Source: Flaccisagitta enflata (lineage: Eukaryota > Chaetognatha > Sagittoidea > Aphragmophora). Taken from it: a stretch of 64,000 nt of DNA. The stretch is from contig OZ231127.1 of assembly GCA_965153355.1 (NCBI GenBank), positions 54,746,001 through 54,810,000 on the forward strand, read 5' to 3'. The position numbers and the translations under genes are program-made. The notes beneath the pieces were generated by a model. That model was not told the origin of the DNA. It saw nothing but the letters and a program-made list of their open reading frames with translations, and made no database searches. Of the stretch, positions 42,312 through 55,255 are shown in pieces (positions within the stretch are counted from its first letter, which is position 1; every line of letters begins with the position of its first letter).

Positions 42312-43195
42312 AATGCGATAGCATCAAGTCCTTTTCGTGCAAATAGAAACAATCTGGGAAAAATTATTTGCAAAAGCGTTTCTTGTTAAACAGGATGCAA
42401 TTTTTGCATAAGTGCCAAATGGAAGCATATTGATATGAATCATAAATAAATATGCGAAATTTTATTGTGAAAATTTCTACATATAGAAACATAATTTTCT
42501 TACTTTACCTCGCTCTTGGTTTTGAATTCAAGGTCGAGTTGAATAATATATGTACTATATAATGCCATTAAGTTGATTTAAAAACGAATATGAAAAAAAT
42601 CAACTACTGAATTTCCATTCTCCGATCTCCAATAACAATAAAAGGCGGTTGGTTGAAATTGCCACGCTTTTTGGCTGTGACGCAGGATATGTTTTTTTGT
42701 TTCGTTAGCCAGCACGGCGACTGAGTCATACACAATCGCATCCATTTACAATCAAAGTAACAACAAAAAGAAACGCAGAGACATCAAATGATAGCATTTG
42801 ACTTACAAATCGTGAGTGGGTGATTTGAAAAAGGGTCGAGGGCAGGCTGTTTAAAGCGATGACGATTTTTTGGGTATATCATTGTGCCATTGCTTAGTTC
42901 GCAAAAAAAGAAAAGAAAAAAAAACGAAAAAACGAAAAAAAGGAAAAAAAGGAAAAAAAGAAAAAAAAAACCGTGGGAAACAACGATGCTTCCACGTCAA
43001 GCCATAGCATCGGCTGTATTGCAATCAACACGAATTTCAATTGGATTCTTATTTGAATGTTATTGTCATGATTTATACCGTTTCGGAGTAAACAACGAAT
43101 TAACAGACCAACCAACAGACAAACAATTCCTCTTATACAGATGCTTAAACACACAGGAAACGGACCTTGACTAGGTCACAATTCTAAGACCGCTC
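42312..43195. other. AT-rich spacer with an A-rich tract
   Basis: An A-rich run with G/C interruptions lies at 42902-42971. No gene was recognised. Confidence 0.45.
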
Positions 43196-43400
43196 ATGAC
43201 AGAAGGACGCATGCGCTGGACAGATGGACGGAAGGTCGAATGGACGAATGGACGAATAGACGGATGGACGAATGGACGAATGGACGGGTGGATGGGTGGA
43301 CTACTATCACTGGGATAAGCAAAATGAAGTAAAAGACAAATCGACCGACGGACCAGCCTACTAAAAAAAATGAATGGATTCGCCTGCACGCGTTTAAAAA
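43196..43400 (+). repeat. GACGAATG-type minisatellite, probable HINE remnant
   Basis: Repeats of ATGGACGAATGGACG (43226-43300) are followed by CGACCGACGGACCAGCC and a decayed hairpin-like CCTGCACGCGTTTAAAAA. The order resembles the core and 3' end of a HINE, but the 5' end is missing. Confidence 0.5.
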
Positions 43401-43735
43401 GACGTCGTTTGGCGAGTGTCAAATCGAGGAACGCGTTACAGTCGGAATAATGGTGGCTATTTTTGGAATCTCGCCTAAAAGCGTCCTTTAAGGTTAAGAA
43501 GCGCTGAGCACCCTTAACGCCCCGAGTCGGGAAAGGGGAAATGGAGAAGGAAATGGTTCAAGAACGACTGTGAAACTACTTCCAGTAACTCTTGAACGAA
43601 CAATTCTCCTCCCAAGATGCCACTTGTACTTTAACATAGAAATGAAAGATAGTAAAAGGCAGATTTGCGCTCATTCTGGACTGATAGTTGGGTGACAATT
43701 GACCAAATATTACAGTATTACACACAAGTGCGCAC
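43401..43735. other. Unique spacer
   Basis: Nothing recognised. Confidence 0.45.
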
Positions 43736-43751
43736 CACACACACGCACGCA

Positions 43752-43820
<69 letters not shown>
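43736..43820. repeat. (GCAC)n(CA)n microsatellite
   Basis: GCAC units followed by about 45 bp of CA. Confidence 0.97.
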
Positions 43821-43821
<1 letters not shown>

Positions 43822-44087
43822 GAAATCAAAACTAAGTGGGAGAATCTGGAAAAAAAGTTAAAAAAAAACCATTGGTATTACACATAACATTATATACTCT
43901 GTCGTGATATGTGCTTTCGTATGAATCTGTCCTTTGCTTGCTGACGAATCAAGGGACATACAAAGTAACATGGCGACGTTATTCGGATTTTAGCTATTAA
44001 GTATCAGCTAATGACCTTTCTGCCATTAGGTGTTCGCCTAGATGTGAGTATGTATGTATTGAATATTAGGTTTCTTGCATAACAGAT

Positions 44088-44090
<3 letters not shown>

Positions 44091-44149
<59 letters not shown>
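44091..44149. repeat. (GA)n microsatellite
   Basis: Pure GA run of about 58 bp, about 105 bp upstream of a splice-donor-like site. Confidence 0.98.
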
Positions 44150-44152
<3 letters not shown>

Positions 44153-44255
44153 TAGAGTTGGAGGTCGGTGTTAATTCATAATTGGGTCATAAATAATCAA
44201 TTTCCCCTTTTTTTTCCCCTCATTTACATTCCATCCATCTCCTCAACAAATGAAT

Positions 44256-44268
44256 ACAGGTAAGTGAT
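44256..44268 (+). promoter_or_regulatory. Splice-donor-like site ACAG|GTAAGTGAT
   Basis: It has the same 13 bases as 15859-15871, preceded by a T/C tract and AAATGAATACAG. See the entry at 15859. Confidence 0.35.
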
Positions 44269-44623
44269 AATGAGTATTCATTGCTAATTGACCTACAGAA
44301 TAATCCATGTTATCTATCTGAAACGTTATCTTTCATTAATTTTCCTAATAAGATACTGTAATTATGTATTATATCACGATTGTATAATGACATAAGTATC
44401 TGTTTTGGATCTGCAACAGATGTTATCTTCATGATTTTTGCATAATAGCATATTTTTGTATGTTTTGTATGTTTTCCATCATACCATCTTTATCATTGAA
44501 AAAAAAAACCGTAACGTCATAAGTCATAACTCATTAAGTCATCATCTATTTTTGGTTATGCGCCAAAGCACGACTGTAAGAAGACCTGTTTTTCGGTTGA
44601 TTTGGCAGTACAACACCACTCTT
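44269..44623. other. AT-rich spacer
   Basis: Nothing recognised. Confidence 0.45.
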
Positions 44624-44981
44624 AAAAAAAGACGCACCTTTAGATGGCTAATTTTGCCTACAAATCTTTTCTGAAGCCCTTTGAAAGTGCTTTCATTTGG
44701 CGCCAATCTGGTATTTCTATCTTTTTTCGTTTAGGAACGGCAATAGTTTGAGTAAAAACATTGCCCAATTCAGTTTTGCAATCCCTATGTAAAATTGCAT
44801 TTTAGCAAATTGGTGCTTCTCTTTGCAGAGCTCTAGCTTCTAAACCGTTTGAGATAGGGACCTGGGATTGGTCTAGATTGGAAGATTTTTTGAAAATCTT
44901 TGAAAATGACTTATTTGAAAATAGTTAGAAATATCTTTTATATCTGTTTTAATAATCGATAAGTAGGTGCGTCTTTTTTTT
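44624..44981. mobile_element. Candidate MITE with AAAAAAAGACGCACCT ends
   Basis: AAAAAAAGACGCACCT at 44624-44639 and AGGTGCGTCTTTTTTTT at 44965-44981 are inverted complements about 325 bp apart. The interior is AT-rich with no open frame. The poly-A/T part inflates the match, but the GACGCACCT half is specific. Confidence 0.55.
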
Positions 44982-45485
<504 letters not shown>

Positions 45486-45782
45486 CAGTGAGCAACTGGA
45501 AACCCTGTTCCTGTCCCTGTCCCTGTCTAACCGCGAAAAGTTAAGGAAAAAGAGGCAGCAAAAAAAAAAAAAATCCAACCTTGTCGACCTTTTTTATGAA
45601 TTGTTTTGGGGTGACACATGAATTCCATGTTTCCACGTGGGTGATCAACTCGCCCAACTTGCCCTTGTCTGCCCTCAACAATCATGTATCTCAATGTCAT
45701 ATTCCACTCTCTCTCTCCTGATCATTTAACTAGAAGAGAAAATCATGGTTATTCCTGGCGTTTGGACGTATTTTTGAGTATA

Positions 45783-45787
<5 letters not shown>

Positions 45788-45869
<82 letters not shown>
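45788..45869. repeat. (TG)n microsatellite
   Basis: Pure TG run of about 82 bp. Confidence 0.99.
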
Positions 45870-45872
<3 letters not shown>

Positions 45873-46345
45873 AGCTTGTTACAGTATCTTTCAGTCACAT
45901 TTTGCCAAAAACGCCATTTTATTGCATAATCTTTGCTTGTAGGAAACGGAATTGTTTTGAACAAACTGGAATGGTACGGATTCTTTGTGCGACTTTTTGA
46001 GATAAAATTTTAGTAATCATAGCTGAGTGCATGTTCTACTGCAAAGTTTGGGGTCAAAATTGACTAACATATGGCATTTTGTTTAGCAGTCTGCCTCTTC
46101 TATTTATTCGCCTTTTTTTATTTTCCTTTCTATGGTTGATCATGGAATAAACGTTGGAGGGCTGGTCGTGGGAGAAGCACCGAAAGTGAGAAAGACACCT
46201 GACCTCGCTGACATCAATTATTTATGTTTGAATGTTTGAAAGGGAGACGATGTAAATAACGGAAAAGGTCCATGATATCAGCCTTGCCAGAGAGATGTGA
46301 GGCACCGCGAGAGTTGAGAGGAAGAAAGAGAAGAGGAAGAAGAAG
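45870..46345. other. Unique spacer
   Basis: Nothing recognised. Confidence 0.45.
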
Positions 46346-46754
<409 letters not shown>

Positions 46755-46831
46755 GAAGGAGGAGGAGGAGATGTGGAAGGTGAAAAAGAGGAAGAAAAAA
46801 AAATTAGAAAGGGGAAAAGGAAAAGAAAACC

Positions 46832-47358
46832 TATCATCCGAGGATCGCATATAGTCAGCGGTACCCGTTGCCCTGCTCTATTGTTGTTTTAAGGTAGTAG
46901 GGTGAGGGCAGGGCAGCGGCCCCAAAGGGCTGATGTCCTGTACAACATAAGGGTGAACCATTACATCTGTCTGTCTGTGACTGACTTATGGAGGGCTGAC
47001 GGATTTTGGGATTCTGAGGATTAGGCCATTTGGGTAAGATTTGGGTCATTAGAGTGGGGTTTGGGCCTGAACGAATAAATTTTTAAGCCTAAAGGCTGGG
47101 ATTTCACCTTACGGACTAGGATTTGGGCTTTTAGGCTGAGATTTTTTACTAAAAGCTGGAATAAGGACCTCAAGGCTAGGATTTGGACCAACTGGCTCAA
47201 ATTCGGGTCTCAAGGCTGGGATTTGACTCAACAGGCTGGGATTTAGGTCATGAGGCTTGGATTTGGGCCTAAAGGCTGGGATTTAAGCATAAAGTGCTGG
47301 GGGAATGGACAGACGGACGGATGACAGGATATCGGCCCTTGGGAGCTGCTGCCCAAAA
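46832..47358 (-). mobile_element. GGGCAGC element, type b, copy 5
   Basis: It starts CTATCATCCGAGGATCGC (hairpin ATCC-GA-GGAT), TAGTCAGCGGTACCCGTTGC, then GGGCAGCGGCCCC and GATGTCCTGTACAACATAAG. The core (47020-47300) has AGGCTGGGATTTGGGCCTAA-like units of about 20 bp. The far end is ATATCGGCCCTTGGGAGCTG and CTGCCCAAAAAA, so the second arm is less well kept. Confidence 0.8.
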
Positions 47359-47754
47359 AAGGAAAGAGAAGAGAAGAAGAAAATTAATGAGTCAGGCAAG
47401 GAATAAGATGGCCATACGTAAAGCAAACAATATAATTCTGTGGCATGAATATGATGTATGGAGCTGGGCATAACAACGCATTAAAGATGCAAAATCATTT
47501 CTGTCTCGATTGGCATATTGTCTGTTACGAGACAATCACAAGCGATCGAATCTCGGACTGAAGACAGGCTTTTACATTTAGTCTAAACGCTTTTGACTAT
47601 TTAATAAAGGTGAAAAAAACTAGCAATCGTTCACATTCTGTCGCCAAGTGCAGGATCATCCGTGGGATTTGCGAATAACTTGTTGTTGTGTTTGGGTTGT
47701 TTTTTTCTCTATGTTTGGGTTTTTTTTTTTCTTTTTGAAAACACGCTTTTGAGG
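47359..47754. other. Unique spacer
   Basis: Nothing recognised. Confidence 0.45.
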
Positions 47755-47916
47755 TACAGTTCAACCTCGCAATAACAAAGGACCAACAAATGTTATCTGT
47801 TATAGATTTCAGTTTTTGCCAATAAAAAAAAATAAATGACATAAAAGACTAGAATGCTTAGGCCATTTAAGTGTATTTTAGTTACTGTATGGTCCGTTAT
47901 TGCGGGGCGTAACTGT
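47755..47916. mobile_element. pogo-like MITE, second subfamily
   Basis: TACAGTTCAACCTCGCAATAAC and GTTATTGCGGGGCGTAACTGTA are terminal inverted repeats bounded by TA. About 160 bp long, with no coding sequence. Confidence 0.8.
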
Positions 47917-48000
47917 ACTGTGCCTGTGTGTGTAGGTGAGGGCGTCTGGAAGGGGGTTTTACATCCGTCCGCGACCCCCGCGTTACTTGTTTTATTCACC

Positions 48001-48199
48001 AACAAGGCCGGATACACGGCTACCGAAGTCGCGTGCGGGTGGGCAGGGGCCATTTTTTGAGGTCACCAGACCATTTGGGCAAGAGCAGTGAGGTCAAAGA
48101 AATAAAATCATAAAAAAAGTAAAGTGTGACAGACCAACCGACCAACCGACCGACCGACCGACGGACAAAGCGGGGTGTAGAGTCGCGTGCACGCGACTA
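48001..48199 (+). mobile_element. HINE-like element, family I
   Basis: AACAAGGCCGGATACACGGC, inner motif AAGTCGCGTGCGGGTGGGCA, GACCATTTGGGCAAGAGCAG, AAAAAAAGTAAAGTGTGACA, GACCAACC/GACC core and hairpin AGTCGCGTGCACGCGACTA. The inner AGTCGCGTGC and the terminal GCACGCGACT are exact inverted complements. It is one of the best-preserved copies. Confidence 0.95.
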
Positions 48200-48261
48200 A
48201 AAAATGGTCACGCTCGATAAACACATTAACTGAAACTCTTTTCAAGAGACAAGTGACGTGG

Positions 48262-48659
48262 GTTGACAAAATCGTTACGGACGGGTGGGCAGGGGCATCC
48301 AACCCCCATCCGCACTCCACACCCTCCCAACCACACACAAGCGCCTAAACGCTCTTTTTTCCACTTTCCGACTTGTACTTACGGATGGACCGTCGGATGG
48401 ACCAACGGACGGAGCGTCTCACTGCGCTGTGCATCAAAATTGCAAATGTCCTGTTTCAAACCAACCGACCACCCACCAACCGCCTAACCCACCCAAAACA
48501 CCATCACCATGCATCAAAATCACCAACAACCGGGACTTAAACCAACCAACCACCCACAAATCACATAACCCACCCAAAACACCAATGGGCGGACCGACAG
48601 ACGGACAGACGGATGGATGGAGGAACAAACCCTCTTATAGAGCTGCGTCTCCGCGACTA
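48262..48659 (+). mobile_element. HINE-like element, family II, expanded
   Basis: It begins near TCGTTACGGACGGGTGGGCA and ends ACAAACCCTCTTATAGAGCTGCGTCTCCGCGACTAAG. The middle is expanded to almost 400 bp with CCAACCACCCACC and CCAAAACACCA repeats present twice (48468 and 48545). The 5' AACAAGGCCGG end is missing. Confidence 0.65.
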
Positions 48660-50209
48660 AGAAAGGAACTAACATTATTAACTCATTCAACTGATAAACG
48701 TTAACTCGGCGAACTCGATTTTCTTAGCGCAAACGCACCGCGTGTCAGACACCATTTAAAACTATCTTGCACATGCCTCACTTCTGTCAACAGGATTATC
48801 TCATTTTATCTAGAAAGAATTGAGGAAGTTTTTTTCGTTCTCTATTTCCTCCTTGCTTCTCGCGAAAGTTGGAATGCCTGACCTCAATTTAGACTCTGAG
48901 ACTTTAGATCTTTGAACTTTCATCCAACTCTCAAGTTTCTTTTCCCTTCTTTTTTTCTTTCTTTTCTTTTTTTTCGGAAAGATCGTTGATGTTGATACTT
49001 ACTCTCAACTCACTTTAAAGGGGCCAAAGACCACAAAGTTAAGGTGGATGGAGTGTTTTGGGGGGCGCCAAACCCGATTAAGAAAAGATTCTTGGTAAAG
49101 TGATCAATAATAATGATTTTGAGAAAGAAGGCGGTGTTGTTATTTTTACGAATTTGGTCCGCATCAATTTTCTCTTTGGGGCAGCAGCCTAAAGGCCAAT
49201 TAGGGTAAAAATCTAATCTTTTGACGTTCCAGACTAATAACAGTGGCAGTAAATATACGACAATTGCTTCTGCAGGGCCACTGCCACGTGGCAATGACAA
49301 AAAATATCAAGCTCCAAAAAAGGGGAAACAGGGACCGCTGACTTATTGAAGATTTAGCTTTATTTCTAACACTGATTGGACGCGAGGCCTCGATACTTTG
49401 CAGCTTGCTACACCCAGCAGAGTGTGCCCTTCTTTAGTTTTTTATTTTTCAAGTGTTCTATCTTTATTCATTCTCATTTAAGAAATAGTTAAGTTTGCGT
49501 AAAGCTACTCTTTTGCCATTCTTTGGTTTGTTCCATTTTCTTTATTTCCCAGATTCTTTCTTGCTAGCTGTTTTCTTTTTGCTATCTCTTTGTTATCTTC
49601 TGTCTGCTTATTTTTTTTCTTCGGTCATTCTTTCGCCCTTCCAAATTTTGTCCAGAAAGTGTTTTACTTCCATTTTTCATTCTTTCTTTCATTCCATTTT
49701 TTCTAATACCCTCAGAACCAGACGTTCAAAAAAAAAGCCCACAGGAAAAGCGAGAAAATGATCTGTCAAGAAACTTGTTTCTTTCCAATTTTTCCACCAT
49801 TTTTCTTTCTTTTTTTTCTTTCCTCTCCTTTCATTTTTCCTTCTTGTGGGGCCTTTAACGGAGGCCCCCGTGATTTCTCATCAGCTGTGGTTCATCGATT
49901 TCAGGCGGAAGAGGTCAAATTATTGAACCGACCTTTTATTTCCCGAGGCTCTCGGCCTCAATTTAGATTTATCATTCCACGACGAACAAAGACTGTATTT
50001 TCCCTCCATTCATTCCTACATGCATCACTTGTTTCCGTAAATCTGCAACAGTAAATAAGACATATTTTTTAAAACGGAGTATTAGAGACAATAATATTCA
50101 CACAGTATTGTATGCGCATTATCAAAACGCACTGACACCGCATTTACCTGTTCCATAGATTTTTTTTGTTCTGGCAACACATCATGTTTTGACTACCTTT
50201 CTTTTTCAA
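48660..50209. other. Unique AT-rich spacer, 1.5 kb
   Basis: 49178-49346 has a few words like a decayed GGGCAGC element (TTTGGGGCAGCAGCCTAAAG, GGCCACTGCC, AGGGACCGCTGACTTA). Otherwise I see nothing. Confidence 0.4.
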
Positions 50210-50383
50210 AACAAGGCCGGATACACGGCCAAAACCAGTCGCAGACGGGTGGGCAGGGGCGAGAATGCGCGTATTCACACTTTGTGATCGTTTTCAATTC
50301 GAGCGTGACAACTCGAGCGTGACGGACTGACGGACGAATGGACGGACGGACAAAGCCTCTTATAGAGTCGCTTGTCCGCGACT
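50210..50383 (+). mobile_element. HINE-like element, family II with TCGC ends
   Basis: AACAAGGCCGGATACACGGCC, inner motif CCAGTCGCAGACGGGTGGGC, GCGAGAATGCGCGTATTCAC, GACGGACGAATGGACGG core, AAGCCTCTTATAGAG and hairpin TCGCTTGTCCGCGACTAAAAA. The body is family II, but both the inner motif and the outer hairpin carry AGTCGC where other family II copies have AGTTGC. The two ends changed together. Confidence 0.9.
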
Positions 50384-51078
<695 letters not shown>

Positions 51079-51188
51079 CTCAGCTCCTCCACAAAAAAGT
51101 CCAAATGCCGGTTTTTTTTCGTTCCTTTTTTTTTTCACTCTCTTTTATCAATTCTGCTCCATAATTCAGTGAATGATGAATGATACTA

Positions 51189-51590
51189 AATTTGACCCGC
51201 ATTCGAATTCAATCAATTCTCAGCGCCAGATTTGACAGTATGACAAAAGCTGAAAATGGAGTTTTGAATGCCGGAGAGCGTTTTGTCTCCGGCATTGCCA
51301 TTGGTAAAAAAATAAGAATGAATGAGAACGAGAAGGCGGAGGAGTTGTGTGCAATGACTGAAGGCGAAGACGAATAGACAAATGCGGCTTATGTCCGCGG
51401 CCGACTTATGGACAACCCGACAGACCTTCAGAAGACCATGCACCAGAGGCTTTAAAAACAACCAAGGTAGATATCTAATTATCATCTTCCTGTGTACATA
51501 AACATCTCTTAATAAGAGTCTTATACATCGGCTTTCGTTGTCTCGATTTCAGTTTTAATCCCATTTCTATAGTTAAGTTGCTGATCTCAG

Positions 51591-51664
<74 letters not shown>
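51189..51664 (+). repeat. Duplicated block A with (GA)n end
   Basis: 51189-51590 is the inverted copy of 52518-52919. It ends in a (GA)n tract (51591-51664), which is the reverse complement of the (CT)n at 52427-52517. The open frames in the two copies encode the same peptides, which I do not recognise. Confidence 0.95.
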
Positions 51665-51668
<4 letters not shown>

Positions 51669-51714
51669 TTAAGACAAAAGACCGAAATTGACGGAAAATC
51701 ATGAAATGAAAATA

Positions 51715-52425
51715 AATAAAAAACAACAATCGGTAAAAAAAAAAAGAGAAATTTAAAAAATGAATGATCAGAAAAAAAGTAAGTAAAGATAGTGAAAAAG
51801 AATCAGAAATTTTCTTCCCAAGAGTCTTGGGGATAGGGCGGTGGAGATTTTATGATCTCCTATTTTTTGTCTCGGTTTACTGCACCATAAATCCCTGTCG
51901 CACCATATCCTCCTCCTCCTCCTCCTCCTCCCCGTGAGAGAGCGGATTCAGGAATGAAGAAGTGGTGGAAAGTGAGGGAGAGGAGGCGGTGGTGGTGGCG
52001 ATGGTGATGGTGATGATGGTGGTTGTGGTGGTGTTGGTGGAAGGGGGTTGGTGTTGATGCGGGAAGAGAAGGAAGAAGGGGTGTAGTGGTTCCAATGGGA
52101 AGAAATGCCGAGTTGTTGGTCATATTCATCATCAGGTTTTATTTACCATCAGATGCATCAAATGAAAAACAAATTGTTCCAAATAGAAAAAATTCAACCC
52201 CCCCCCCAAAAAAAAACATCATTTTACTTCATGAACAAGAGTTGTGTTATAATCGGCTCTAAGCCGTTCCATCACTGATCATATCGGCATTTAAAAAACC
52301 TGAATATGAAAACACATTTCTCTTTTAATCCAAACTTTTCCTTAACTTCCATGCTTCGCTTTTACACACAATAACTCACTATCCCTGCCCGTCCGTCTTT
52401 TTTACTATTCGTTTGAAGGTATGAT

Positions 52426-52426
<1 letters not shown>
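51715..52426 (+). repeat. Duplicated block B, copy 1
   Basis: 712 bp nearly identical to 52920-53632 (for example GGGCGGTGGAG versus GGGCGGCGGAG, and ACAAATTG versus ACACATTG). It contains a CCT run, a GGT-rich patch and a C run, and no recognised gene. Confidence 0.95.
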
Positions 52427-52517
<91 letters not shown>

Positions 52518-52919
52518 CTGAGATCAGCAACTTAACTATAGAAATGGGATTAAAACTGAAATCGAGACAACGAAAGCCGATGTATAAGACTCTTATTAAG
52601 AGATGTTTATGTACACAGGAAGATGATAATTAGATATCTACCTTGGTTGTTTTTAAAGCCTCTGGTGCATGGTCTTCTGAAGGTCTGTCGGGTTGTCCAT
52701 AAGTCGGCCGCGGACATAAGCCGCATTTGTCTATTCGTCTTCGCCTTCAGTCATTGCACACAACTCCTCCGCCTTCTCGTTCTCATTCATTCTTATTTTT
52801 TTACCAATGGCAATGCCGGAGACAAAACGCTCTCCGGCATTCAAAACTCCATTTTCAGCTTTTGTCATACTGTCAAATCTGGCGCTGAGAATTGATTGAA
52901 TTCGAATGCGGGTCAAATT
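52427..52919 (-). repeat. Block A inverted, with (CT)n
   Basis: The (CT)n at 52427-52517 followed by 52518-52919 is the reverse complement of 51189-51664. By eye the sequence is essentially identical. Confidence 0.95.
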
Positions 52920-53631
52920 AATAAAAAACAACAATCGGTAAAAAAAAAAAGAGAAATTTAAAAAATGAATGATCAGAAAAAAAGTAAGTAAAGATAGTGA
53001 AAAAGAATCAGAAATTTTCTTCCCAAGAGTCTTGGGGATAGGGCGGCGGAGATTTTATGATCTCCTATTTTTTGTCTCGGTTTACTGCACCATAAATCCC
53101 TGTCGCACCATATCCTCCTCCTCCTCCTCCTCCTCCCCGTGAGAGAGCGGATTCAGGAATGAAGAAGTGGTGGAAAGTGAGGGAGAGGAGGCGGTGGTGG
53201 TGGCGATGGTGATGGTGATGATGGTGGTTGTGGTGGTGTTGGTGGAAGGGGGTTGGTGTTGATGCGGGAAGAGAAGGAAGAAGGGGTGTAGTGGTTCCAA
53301 TGGGAAGAAATGCCGAGTTGTTGGTCATATTCATCATCAGGTTTTATTTACCATCAGATGCATCAAATGAAAAACACATTGTTCCAAATAGAAAAAATTC
53401 AACCCCCCCCCCCAAAAAAAAACATCATTTTACTTCATGAACAAGAGTTGTGTTATAATCGGCTCTAAGCCGTTCCATCACTGATCATATCGGCATTTAA
53501 AAAACCTGAATATGAAAACACATTTCTCTTTTAATCCAAACTTTTCCTTAACTTCCATGCTTCGCTTTTACACACAATAACTCACTATCCCTGCCCGTCC
53601 GTCTTTTTTACTATTCGTTTGAAGGTATGAT

Positions 53632-53688
<57 letters not shown>
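52920..53688 (+). repeat. Duplicated block B, copy 2, with (CT)n
   Basis: Direct copy of 51715-52426 at an offset of about 1205 bp. It ends in (CT)n at 53631-53688 and then different sequence, 33 bp before a HINE. Confidence 0.95.
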
Positions 53689-53693
<5 letters not shown>

Positions 53694-53720
53694 CTCTCTT
53701 TTTTTCTTTCAATTCCTTTT

Positions 53721-53961
53721 TAGTCGCGTGCTACGCGACTCTACATCCCGCTATGTCGGTCGGTCGGTCGGTCGGTCGGTCGGTCGGTTGGTCGGTTGGT
53801 CAGTCGGTCCGTCCGTCGATCCGTCGGTCCCCTTTTTACTTTTTTCGGCGTTTTTGAGCTTTTTGGGCATATGGCTCCGGCCCAGATGACCTTGTGACGT
53901 TATCCAGCACTGCTCCTGCGCACCATCGCGCGACTAGGCTAGCCGTGTATCCGGCCTTGTT
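53721..53961 (-). mobile_element. HINE-like element, family I
   Basis: Outer TAGTCGCGTGCTACGCGACT, a long GGTC core (53757-53810), GTCCCCTTTTTACTTTTTTC, CGGCGTTTTTGAGC, CACTGCTCCTGCGCACC, inner CGCGCGACTAGG and CCGGCCTTGTTT. It is the same subtype as 6343-6587 and as the split copy at 56691/57965. Confidence 0.92.
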
Positions 53962-54159
53962 TACCTTAAACTGATTCGAACAATGAAACATCCGAATCTT
54001 GGTACTTTGGTATCTTCTATTCTTTCTAGTTATAAAACTTTCTCAGCTCCGTTTCCAGGCAGTCTCAGCATTATTGTTCTCACGCCCATCTTTGATGGAT
54101 CAACCTGCCTTTTATGATCTTGATAAGATATTAAAACAACTTTGTTCACGTAGCCCAAT
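53962..54159. other. Unique spacer
   Basis: Nothing recognised. Confidence 0.4.
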
Positions 54160-54495
54160 TATTTGTCTTTTTCTTTTTCTTTGTCTTTTTCTTCTCTTTT
54201 CTTTTTCTCTTCCTTTCTCTTTTCCTCTTCCTTTTTCTTTTCCTTTTTCTTTTTCCTCGTCTTCTTCTTCTTTTTCTTCATATTCTTCTAATTCTTCTTT
54301 TTCTTTTTCTTTTTCTTTAACTTTTTCTTTTACTTTTACTCTTTTTTTTTCTTCTTTTTCTTTTTCTTTCCGCCATCTTTTTCTTTTTCTTTTTCCTTTT
54401 TTCTCCTTCTTCTTCTTCTTGTTCTTGTTCTTCTTCTTCTTCTTCTTCTTCTTCTTCTTCTTCTTCTTCTTCTTCTTCTTCTTCTTCTTCTTTTC
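54160..54495. repeat. Polypyrimidine tract of CTTTTT and CTT units
   Basis: CTTTTT-rich sequence (54160-54405) passes into pure CTT (54408-54490). It resembles the tract in the window-end duplication in composition. Confidence 0.97.
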
Positions 54496-54693
54496 CTCCA
54501 TCCTTTCACTTTCTCGACCTCCCTACGGAGACATTGCCCTTAATTTTTGCGTGAACTAACAGTAACAGGAAAGGCAATGAAGAAAGAGGAAGAAAGAAAA
54601 TGGGTTAAAAAGGGAAAAAAGTTTTCTCGATAAGCGCACTTAGAATTTGATGTGAGGTCTTTGTGTGCCTGTTAGAACCATGATTCTAAGACG

Positions 54694-54717
54694 CTGTTGT
54701 TGTTGTTGATGTTGTCG

Positions 54718-54808
<91 letters not shown>

Positions 54809-54830
54809 GCTGTTGTTTTTCTTGTTGTTT

Positions 54831-54917
<87 letters not shown>

Positions 54918-54925
54918 TTTTTTTT
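54694..54925. repeat. (TTG)n microsatellite
   Basis: About 220 bp of TTG with one interrupted segment near 54810-54833, ending in a T run. Poly-Gln, poly-Cys and poly-Leu frames are artefacts. Confidence 0.98.
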
Positions 54926-55068
54926 GCATATACTCTATCCTTGTTTTTGATACTTGGATATGACGCGGTACGACAATCGGAACCAGCGTTCGAAAAACAA
55001 AGAGAGAGAACGGTGTGTTCTGCAATGACATAGCTTCCATTGAATAAGGCAGATATTTGAAAGATTCA

Positions 55069-55246
55069 TACAGTTGAGCTTCACTAGAGCGCACCCGCTA
55101 ATAGGGCATGCCCGCCTATAAGGCATAGAACTTGTAGTCCTAAGAGAGATTTTGTAGTTATTTTTATATTGGCAATAAGGCAGCTTCAGTATAAGGCAGA
55201 ATTTAGCCCAGTCCCTTGAAATGCGCTCTAGTGAAGCGTAACTGTA
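55069..55246. mobile_element. pogo-like MITE, copy 3
   Basis: TACAGTTGAGCTTCACTAGA and TCTAGTGAAGCGTAACTGTA are inverted ends of about 25 bp bounded by TA. The interior CAATAAGGCAGCTTCAGTAT and CCCAGTCCCTTGAAATGCGC matches 26173-26349. It is the best-kept copy of the family here. Confidence 0.9.
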
Positions 55247-55255
55247 TTCTTTTTC

